This document shows, in pieces, positions 7,801-15,034 of a stretch of 15,034 bases of DNA (position 1 is its first letter; each line of letters opens with the position of its first letter). The notes below the pieces were generated by a model. It searched no databases, was not told where the DNA came from, and was given only the letters and a program-made list of their open reading frames with translations. The translations under genes and the position numbers were made by a program. The stretch spans positions 1 through 15,034 of the forward strand of contig NAVB01003336.1 in the NCBI GenBank assembly GCA_002179805.1, given 5' to 3'. Source of the DNA: Acanthamoeba lenticulata. Its lineage: Eukaryota; Discosea; Longamoebia; Acanthamoebidae.

Positions 7801-10800
7801 GAGCTTCACCTGCGATGGCGAACCGGCCAGCGCGCAAGCCGCCTGCATCAACGACGGCCAACTGTGCTCGGACAACGGCACATGCCTCTCGGGCGTCTGC
7901 AGCTGCAACGACGGCCGCACGGGCACGTACTGCGATCAGCTTGTTGACAGGTCGAGCTCGTCCGATGTCACCGTGGCCGTGGCCGTAGGCGTGTCGGTGC
8001 CCATCGCCGTGATCATCATCCTCGCGCTCGTTGGCCTCATCGTCGCGCTGGTCGTCATGATCCGACGCAAGGGCCAGGTCAACGACAACTGGGAGATCCG
8101 CTACGACGAGCTCGACATGGGCGAACACCTGGGCACGGGCGGCTTCGGCGAGGTGAACCGCGCCACGTGGAAGGGCACCGAGGTGGCCGTCAAGGTCATG
8201 GCCGCGGACAAGGTGAGCAAGGAGATGGAGCGGTCGTTCAAGGACGAGGTGCGTGTGATGACCGCCCTGCGGCACCCCAACGTCGTCCTCTTCATGGCGG
8301 CGTGCACCAAGGCGCCCAAGATGTGCATCGTCATGGAGTTCATGGCCCTCGGCTCTCTCTACGATCTGCTGCACAACGAGCTTGTCCCCGAGATCCCGTT
8401 CGCGCTCAAGGCCAAGATGGCCTACCAGGCCTCCAAGGGCATGCACTTCCTGCACTCGTCGGGCATCGTCCACCGCGACCTCAAGTCGCTCAACCTCCTG
8501 CTTGACAACAAGTGGAACCTCAAAGTGTCCGACTTTGGCCTCACCAAGTTCAAGGAGGACCTGCACCGCGGCGGCGCCCGTGACCTCGCCGGCGGCGGAA
8601 GCGTGCACTGGACGGCGCCCGAGGTGCTCAACGAGTCGCCCGACGTGGATTGGATCCTGGCCGACGTGTACTCGTTTGGCATCATCCTCTGGGAGCTGCT
8701 CACGCGCGAGCAGCCCTACGTGGGCCTGAGCCCGTCGGCCGTGGCCGTGGCGGTCATCCGCGATGGGCTGCGCCCCAAGATGCCGGACAACGCCCACGGC
8801 CTGTGGCCCTCCGAGTACGAGGAGCTGGTGCAGAGCTGCTGGCACACGGACCCAACAATCCGGCCCACGTTCCTCGAGGTCATGACGCGCCTCTCCGCCA
8901 TGCACGGCGACTCGACCTCGCTCGGTGCCACGTCGTTCACCTCCAAGACGGGTTCCTCGTCGTCCAACTCGTCTGGCGGCGGCGTCGGCGGCCATGCCGC
9001 CATCAAGCGCACGGGCTCGCTCGGCTCGTGGACGCTGCCCTCCGCCAGCGCAGCGTCGTCGTCCCAGGGGTCGTCGTCGCACTCGTCGTCCAGCTCCCAC
9101 AAGAACAACGCGACCGCGACCGGGACGGTGAGACCGCCCGAGGGCGAGCTGACGATCGTGTTCACAGACATCACCCGCGCGGCCTCGCTCTGGGAGTTCA
9201 ACGCCAGCGCCATGCGCGACGCCACGATGATGCACAACGAGATCGTCCGCGCCCACTTGGCCAAGCACCGCGCCTACGAGGTCGTGTTCCTGCGCGACCG
9301 CAATAGCGGCGAGGGTTCCTTCTGCCTGGCCTTCCAGCACGCCGCCGACGCGCTGGCCTGGTGCGCCGACGTCCAGCGCGCGCTGCTCGCGGCAGCGTGG
9401 CCCGAGGCGCTGCTGGAACACCCGGGCGCGGCCGAGGAGTGGGGCGACACGGACGACCGCGTGCTGTTCAAGGGCCTGCGCGTGCGCATGGGCGTGCACG
9501 TGGGCATCCCCAAGGTGGTGCGCGACCCGATGACGCGCCGCGTCGAGTACATCGGCCCGGTGGTCAACACCGCGGCGCGCATCACGGCGCTCACGCACGG
9601 CGGCCAGATCGTGATGAGCCGCGCCGTGTGGTCCAAGGTCAAGGAGGGCGAGTTTGGCGTCGAGCAGCGCTCGCGCATCGTGGGCCTGGGCCGGTTCGAG
9701 ATGCCCGACTCGGTCTCGGGCTCGAAGCTGTACGAGCTCAAGGTGCCCGGCCTCGAGGCGCGCTTCTTTGGCGGTGTGACCTCAGTCGACAATGCGCCCG
9801 GCCGCGGCGGCGGAAGAGCTACAGGGAGCTCAGGCTCGCACGAGCGCGATCAGTCGCCGCGCAGCCACTCGAGCGCGGCCGACAACAGCGACGATGGCAG
9901 CAGCGACGGAGGAGGCGACGTGCAGACGGCGGTGGGCGAGGGCATGATGTTCAAGGAGGACACCTTCCTCACGTCGGCCAACCTGTGCCGGTGGATCATC
10001 GACTTTGGCGAGATCCAGGTGGGCAAGCAGGTGGGCCTCGGGTCCTACGGCGTGGTCTACCGCGGCAAGTGGAAGGGCGTCGACGTGGCGGTGAAGCGGT
10101 TCATCAAGCAGAAGCTCGACGAGAGGCGCATGCTCGAGTTCCGCGCCGAGATGGCCTTCTTGTCCGAGCTCCACCACCCCAACATCGTTCTCTTCATCGG
10201 CGCGTGTGTCAAGCGGCCCAACCTGTGTATCGTGACCGAGTTCATGAAGCAGGGCTCGCTCAAGGACATCCTCGCCGACCACTCGATCAAGCTCACGTGG
10301 AACCAGAAACTGAGCCTTCTGCGCTCGGCGGCGCTGGGGATCAACTACCTGCACTCGCTGGAGCCGGTGATCGTGCACCGGGACCTGAAGCCATCGAACC
10401 TGCTGGTGGACGAGAACTGGAACGTGAAGGTGGCCGACTTTGGGTTCGCGCGCATCAAGGAGGAGAACGCCACCATGACCCGCTGCGGCACGCCCTGCTG
10501 GACCGCGCCGGAAGTCATCCGCGGAGAAAAGTACGAAGAGCGGGCCGACGTGTTCTCGTTCGGCATCGTCATGTGGCAAGTGATGACGCGCAAGGAGCCC
10601 TTTGCCGGGCGCAACTTCATGGGCGTGTCGCTCGACGTGCTCGAGGGCAAGCGACCGCAGGTGCCCAACGACTGTCCAGAGGCGTTTGGCAAGCTGATGA
10701 AGAAGTGCTGGCACGCGTCAGCGGTCAAGCGGCCGACAATGGAGCGTGTGGTCGAGTTCTTCGATGCCGCAGTTGGCGACGATGTCCACGCCCTCCGGAA

Positions 10801-10807
10801 AGTCTGA
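4898..10807 (+). CDS. Transmembrane receptor: tandem PstS-like domains, TKL kinase, class III cyclase, TKL kinase
   Basis: Predicted plasma-membrane sensor of 1701 residues. Exons: 4898-4961, 5032-5128, 5197-5257, 5323-5457, 5550-5861, 5943-6253, 6323-6672, 6738-6970, 7014-7199, 7309-7447, 7530-7677, 7738-10807; the sum is divisible by three and stays open to TGA 10805. A hydrophobic signal peptide (about 1-21) precedes two periplasmic phosphate-binding (PstS)-like modules, about 22-365 (SVTLQGAGSS, LAEIWAGNITTWN) and 366-712 (VIALIYLNQITVWSD). A six-Cys EGF-like module (715-744) and one membrane helix (756-787) follow. Kinase 1 is about 803-1067 with Lys831, HRD Asp926 and DFG Asp944. The class III cyclase is about 1149-1357 with Asp1156, Asn1289 and Arg1293. 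Kinase 2 is about 1431-1690 with Lys1465, Asp1561 and Asp1579. Both kinases look catalytically complete and TKL-like (HPNIVLFIGAC). Ser/Gly-rich linkers separate them. The cyclase has unusual residues (Arg1200, Glu1204, Glu1282). The ligand is unknown; phosphate or another small anion is only a guess from the fold. The 43-nt intron 6971-7013 and the 5862 donor are the least certain splices. Confidence 0.88.
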
Positions 10808-10826
10808 GAGCAAGACCCCAAAGTAA

Positions 10827-10832
10827 AATAAA
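10827..10832 (+). terminator. Probable polyadenylation signal (AATAAA) of the receptor gene
   Basis: AATAAA 19 nt after the receptor stop codon, inside an A-rich run; its spacing and context resemble the signal after the EF-hand-like gene. Confidence 0.6.
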
Positions 10833-11054
10833 AGACTCCTTGTTCAAAGTCAGCTCCGACTTAGGAACGGTGTGGCTACATTGATGCAAGTGTCGTCAGT
10901 CGACGTCGCTTGCATGACGCTAGACTGTTTCAATGTGCTCGGACCATGAGACGCCGGATTGATCGTGTGCGGCTCGACACACCTCGCCCTGCACGTTCCA
11001 GCCAGATCTTTGTGCACCCGTATGCGGTGGTAACCTTCAAGAATCATCTCTGGA

Positions 11055-11094
11055 GCAAAGAGCGAAGAGCGAAGAGCAAAGAGCAAGAGAGTAC
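11055..11094. repeat. Purine-rich low-complexity tract; possible relic intron on the minus strand
   Basis: Repeated GAGCGAA/GAGCAAA units. Read on the minus strand it is pyrimidine-rich, begins GTACTC directly after the IQAIFN end of the HBS1-like fragment (donor at 11094) and ends CTCCAG at 11050. It would thus make a 45-nt intron, though the frame beyond it is closed. Confidence 0.5.
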
Positions 11095-11465
11095 GTTGAA
11101 GATAGCTTGGATCACATTGGACATGCCGAGGCTCTTGGCCAGTCTCAGGTGACAGGTTGTGCCTGATATGCCGCTGTTCAGCTTGCACTCCTTTGGCATG
11201 CCAATCGATCAGCAGATGACATACCCACGCCCTCACGTTGTAGTCATCACACGTCCGCGCCAAGCAAAGAGATGGCTACGGCGCGCGTACGTAGCCACGT
11301 TGTCGCTCGGAGTCCGTGCAGTCGGAGCACCACGCGTACAGGAACGAGCCCTTGCCCCACTCGTTAGCGGCCTGTCCCAGCCGGTTCACCTCCTGCTGCG
11401 TGACCTGACCCAAGTCCAGCAGCAGACTGTTGCGGCCTCGCCAGTCCTTTGCCGCGGCGGAGCAG
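11095..11465 (-). pseudogene. Degenerate HBS1/EF-1alpha-family GTPase fragment
   Basis: Minus-strand remnant of the GTP-binding domain of a translational GTPase, probably HBS1 (the ribosome-rescue partner of Dom34/Pelota). Segment 1 (about 11431-11291) reads SLLLDLGQVTQQEVNRLGQ and then NEWGKGSFLYAW, CTDSERQRG. This matches the LLYxLGxV...GKxSFxYAWvlD...ERxRG block after the P-loop. Segment 2 (about 11188-11095), in another frame, reads ECKLNSGISGTTCH then LRLAKSLGMSNVIQAI, matching EFEaG...GQTREH.LLAkSLGV.qlIVAVN. Decay is clear: AAAKDW stands where GHVDAGKST is expected, a TAG at 11276 follows segment 1, there is a frameshift, an in-frame TGA at 11209, no visible DAPGH motif between the segments, and no later domains. 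Its upstream side runs into the ankyrin-like gene. EF-1alpha or eRF3 origin is possible but AKSLG and LDLGQV favour HBS1. Confidence 0.7.
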
Positions 11466-11571
11466 GCAGAAGACCCACTTCCGTATTGCTTGCGATAACC
11501 AAGGTACCATTGGCTGCCCCTTAATGTCAAAAAACTGAAAGTCCGGAACGTGTTTAACAAGAAGAACAGAA

Positions 11572-13149
11572 ATGGAGCAAGAAGAGGCCAAGGGCGGGCC
11601 ACTGCCGATAAAGAGACCAAGACAAGATGACCACGGCGCTCCACCCCCCAGCCTACAGAAGCGAAGTCGCTACGAACAAGGAGGAGAAGAAGACGCGGCA
11701 TGCTCTCCGCCACCAACGACGATCACTTCGTTAATGCCCGAGTTGGTGGGGCTCATCCTGAGCCATGTGGCGACGCTCTCCTTGCCAGCCTGCGCGGCCG
11801 TTTCTTCCCAATGGCGCTCCCTCCTTTTGTCCTCCGACCCCTGCGGCCCGGACCAGGGCTCCTTACGCGAAGCCCCCACGAAGAGGCGCTTTCCGACGTT
11901 TGGCTCCAGGAGCTGCTGGCCACTGACCACGCGTCTGGCGGCTGCTGGCTGGCTCTATGTGCTCCAATGGGTGCGCGCCCACGGCTGCCCTTGGAACGAG
12001 TCGGCCCCCGCAGCGGCGGCCAGTCGAGGCCATCTGGCTGTGCTCCAGTGGCTGCACGCCAACGGCTGCCCGTGGAACCTGGCGACCTGGGCCAACGCGG
12101 CCAAGGGAGGCCATCTGGACGTGCTGAAGTGGGCGCAGGCCAACCTATCCGACCTTCCTCACCATCAAAACCCCGCGCCCGTAATCAGCGTCTGGGCGGC
12201 CGAACAAGGCGACCTGGAGACGCTCCAGTGGGCGCTCGCCAACGGCTACTCTCTGGATTCCTTTTGCTGCAGGAACGCGGCCAAGGGCGGCCACCTGGAC
12301 ATCCTCCAGTGGTTATGCGCCAACGGCTGCCGCAGATTAACCGACAAGGGGATTGCCCGTGAAGCGGCCAGAGGAGGCCACTTGAACGTGCTCCAATGGG
12401 CATATGCCAACGACTGCCCCATGGACTGGGCCTGTGCTGGAGCTGCCGACGGAGGCCACCTGGCCGTGCTCCAATGGGCACGCGCCAACGGCTGCCCGTG
12501 GGACGAAGAGGTGTGCACCGAAGCGGCCTCGAGAGGCCACTTGGAGGTGCTCCAGTGGGCACGCGCCAACGGCTGCCCGTGGGACGAGGAACAAACCTGC
12601 AAGCTTGCGGCCAAGGGAGGCCACCTTGCCGTGCTCCAGTGGGCCCACGCCAACGGCTGCTCGTGGGATGAGGAGAGGACCTGGAGGGTCGCAGTCAAGG
12701 GCGGCCATCTGGACGTGCTCCAGTGGTTATGCGCCACTGGTTGCTCGTGGCAGCCGTATGCGCGCAGAAAGCGGGCCTGCTCAGATGCGGCGGCGGGAGG
12801 CCACTTGGACGTGCTTCAGTGGGCCCGCGCCCAAGGATGTTCCTGGAACGAGGCCACTTGTAAAGCGGCAGCAAGAGGAGGCCACTTGGAGGTGCTCCAG
12901 TGGGCGCGCGCCAACGGGTGCCCGTGGGACGAGAGTACCTGTGCTGGGGCGGCCAAGGGAGGCTACCTGCTTGTGCTCCAGTGGGCGCGTGCCAACGGCT
13001 GCCCTTGGGACAGCTCCACTTCCACAAAGGCAGCTAACAAACGCCATGTAGACGTGTTCCAGTGGGCGCGCGCCAACGGCTGTCCCTGGGACGGTGTTGA
13101 GGCATATCAGGGGTATGGCTTCTTTTACGATTGTATTGACACCAACTAA
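11572..13149 (+). CDS. F-box-like protein with ~14 ankyrin-like repeats
   Basis: Intronless 525-residue protein. The N-terminal 50 residues are charged and Pro-rich with a possible nuclear signal (PIKRPRQ). Residues 53-88 (LMPELVGLILSHV, then CAAVSSQWRSLL) resemble an F-box, which would bind Skp1 of an SCF ubiquitin ligase. From about 124 to 515 come about 14 units of 27-28 residues of the type GHLxVLQWARANGCPWDExTCxxAAKG, shorter than the 33-residue canonical ankyrin repeat. Units 3-6 are the most diverged, for example LKWAQANLSD and LQWALANGYS. F-box plus such repeats is a common family in Acanthamoeba and in large DNA viruses of amoebae (from recall). The likely role is substrate recognition through the repeats; the substrate is unknown. 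The start is the first ATG of the open frame. No TATA box was recognised, and the HBS1-like relic lies just upstream on the other strand. Confidence 0.9.
   Translation: MEQEEAKGGPLPIKRPRQDDHGAPPPSLQKRSRYEQGGEEDAACSPPPTTITSLMPELVGLILSHVATLSLPACAAVSSQWRSLLLSSDPCGPDQGSLREAPTKRRFPTFGSRSCWPLTTRLAAAGWLYVLQWVRAHGCPWNESAPAAAASRGHLAVLQWLHANGCPWNLATWANAAKGGHLDVLKWAQANLSDLPHHQNPAPVISVWAAEQGDLETLQWALANGYSLDSFCCRNAAKGGHLDILQWLCANGCRRLTDKGIAREAARGGHLNVLQWAYANDCPMDWACAGAADGGHLAVLQWARANGCPWDEEVCTEAASRGHLEVLQWARANGCPWDEEQTCKLAAKGGHLAVLQWAHANGCSWDEERTWRVAVKGGHLDVLQWLCATGCSWQPYARRKRACSDAAAGGHLDVLQWARAQGCSWNEATCKAAARGGHLEVLQWARANGCPWDESTCAGAAKGGYLLVLQWARANGCPWDSSTSTKAANKRHVDVFQWARANGCPWDGVEAYQGYGFFYDCIDTN
11941..13090 (+). 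repeat. Tandem coding repeat array, ~81-84 nt period
   Basis: DNA of the ankyrin-like units, with a recurring core GTGCTCCAGTGGGC followed by GCCAACGGCTGCCC. Copies around 12440-12660 and 12880-13090 are nearly identical, suggesting recent duplication or gene conversion. It also creates long repetitive open frames on the opposite strand, which are not genes. Confidence 0.9.
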
Positions 13150-13216
13150 TGAAGAAAATCGGTATTTGAACGCACCCCGAAAAATGGTCGGGGTTCCTGA
13201 TCGTCGGCTCTGCTCC

Positions 13217-13223
13217 TTAAAAA
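13217..13223 (+). promoter_or_regulatory. Possible TATA-like element of the 146-residue gene
   Basis: TTAAAAA about 41-47 nt before the start at 13264, a distance similar to the better TATA boxes of the GST and EF-hand-like genes. Weak match. Confidence 0.3.
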
Positions 13224-13263
13224 CCAGCGCACGCAAGGGACCACAACACAAACAACATAGCAC

Positions 13264-13704
13264 ATGTCTTCCTCTCTTCGTGATCAGATTGTGTCTGCCG
13301 CTTCCTTCGACTTCGTACGCGTGGTGCCGGAGCCGAGTGCGGGACCCTTCCCCTCGCGGGCCACCGAGCGCATGGGCTTCTCGCTGGGCAGTGGAGGAGG
13401 ACTGTCCGTCAAGTCTACCGTCAACAGTGGTAGTGGCGGGAGCTACAAGATGGCAGACGACGGGTCATGGATCGAGTTCGGCGGTTGTTGCTGGACAGAG
13501 CGCGGCCTTGCGAGAGTCAGTGGAGACGATGAGCAGGGAACCCTGTGCCAGAGGATGAAGGAGGCGGAGGACTTCCTGCAGCACAAGTTGAGCTCGGGGG
13601 CCGGTACCTACGACGTGGTTTCGTTCCAGAACGATGAGCTCGTGCTGAAGAGCCGGAAGGACGGCACACAGCTCTTCTTCAAGGTCTCCTCCGAACTTTC
13701 GTGA
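13264..13704 (+). CDS. Unrecognised small protein, 146 aa
   Basis: Intronless frame of 146 residues that I cannot assign to a family. It begins MSSSLRDQIVSAASFDFVRV, has a Ser/Gly-rich middle (GFSLGSGGGLSVKSTVNSGS), then alternating hydrophobic and polar stretches suggestive of beta strands (GSWIEFGGCCW, YDVVSFQNDELVLKS, TQLFFKVSSEL). No signal peptide or membrane helix is visible, so a soluble cytosolic protein is likely. Codon use is GC3-rich like its neighbours, and a weak TATA-like element lies upstream. It is 115 nt after the ankyrin-like gene and converges with actin. A small beta-barrel is conceivable but only a guess. Confidence 0.7.
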   Translation: MSSSLRDQIVSAASFDFVRVVPEPSAGPFPSRATERMGFSLGSGGGLSVKSTVNSGSGGSYKMADDGSWIEFGGCCWTERGLARVSGDDEQGTLCQRMKEAEDFLQHKLSSGAGTYDVVSFQNDELVLKSRKDGTQLFFKVSSELS

Positions 13705-13930
13705 GCGCACGGCACGCGCGTTTTTAACTGAAAGGTCCCTCATTGCGACACTGCGCTGGAAGAAGAAAGACCATAAAGTTGTCGGGAGTGGCTCCAATCC
13801 ACCTGCGCCATTGTGGATGATGCTCGGCGATCGTAGGAAGTAGACGCGAGAAGACTAGCGGTGGGCGATGATGATTACGGTGGAATGAGCTTTTACTCTA
13901 TTCAACTCGGTGTGATTACAAAGGTGCAGC

Positions 13931-15034
<1,104 letters not shown>

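Larger units (their letters stand above)
10834..11571. other. Intergenic region between the receptor and ankyrin-like genes
   Basis: Its right half carries the HBS1-like pseudogene on the minus strand. In 10834-11049 I see no family-like protein in any frame. The last about 50 nt before 11572 are AT-richer and probably the leader of the ankyrin-like gene. Confidence 0.55.

Noticed and set aside
7766..9598. 610-codon open frame on the minus strand
   Set aside because: It is antisense to the kinase and cyclase exon; the composition (many H, R, A, G, V) is that of the complement of strongly GC3-biased coding DNA.
10850..11263. Minus-strand frame of 137 codons as a gene
   Set aside because: It starts at a non-ATG codon, shows no family features, and runs in a different frame across the HBS1-like relic.
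12246..12737. Repetitive minus-strand open frames opposite the ankyrin-like array
   Set aside because: They are the reverse complement of the coding repeats, with no independent start context or family features.
11941..13090. CRISPR-like or satellite array
   Set aside because: The period of about 81-84 nt is coding, the units diverge as protein repeats do, and there are no unique spacers.

Overview
The window looks like nuclear DNA of an amoebozoan, almost certainly Acanthamoeba. The evidence is an actin gene whose product matches Acanthamoeba actin as I recall it, short GT-AG introns (about 43-115 nt) in most genes, high GC with strong third-position bias, a kinase-cyclase-kinase receptor of a type known to be expanded in this genus, and an array of 'LQWARANGCPWD'-type ankyrin-like repeats. 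Gene models were assembled by hand from reading frames, splice signals and protein-family continuity; no search was run.

Layout. 1-1015 (+): C-terminal part of a RasGEF (CDC25) domain protein, five exons, 5' end outside the window. 1204-2020 (-): two-exon sigma-like glutathione S-transferase, convergent with the RasGEF gene. 2021-2453: divergent promoter region with a TATA-like box for each flanking gene. 2454-3269 (+): five-exon small protein with degenerate EF-hand-like segments. 3333-4275 (+): two-exon leucine-rich-repeat protein with a C-terminal cysteine cluster (LRRC58-like plan). 4276-4897: intergenic, with a 12-nt direct repeat beside a perfect inverted repeat. 4898-10807 (+): twelve-exon receptor of about 1701 residues: signal peptide, two tandem PstS-like periplasmic-binding modules, an EGF-like module, one membrane helix, a TKL-type kinase, a class III nucleotidyl cyclase and a second TKL-type kinase. 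10834-11571: intergenic, holding on the minus strand a decayed fragment of an HBS1/EF-1alpha-family translational GTPase. 11572-13149 (+): intronless protein with an F-box-like N-terminus and about 14 ankyrin-like repeats. 13264-13704 (+): intronless unrecognised 146-residue protein. 13931-15034 (-): actin, lacking only its first eight codons.

The genes are not an operon. Several relate to signalling (RasGEF, EF-hand-like, LRR, receptor kinase/cyclase), but nothing in the sequence ties them to one pathway. The main points of interest are the tandem-PstS receptor with a non-standard cyclase active site, and the previously hidden HBS1-like pseudogene.
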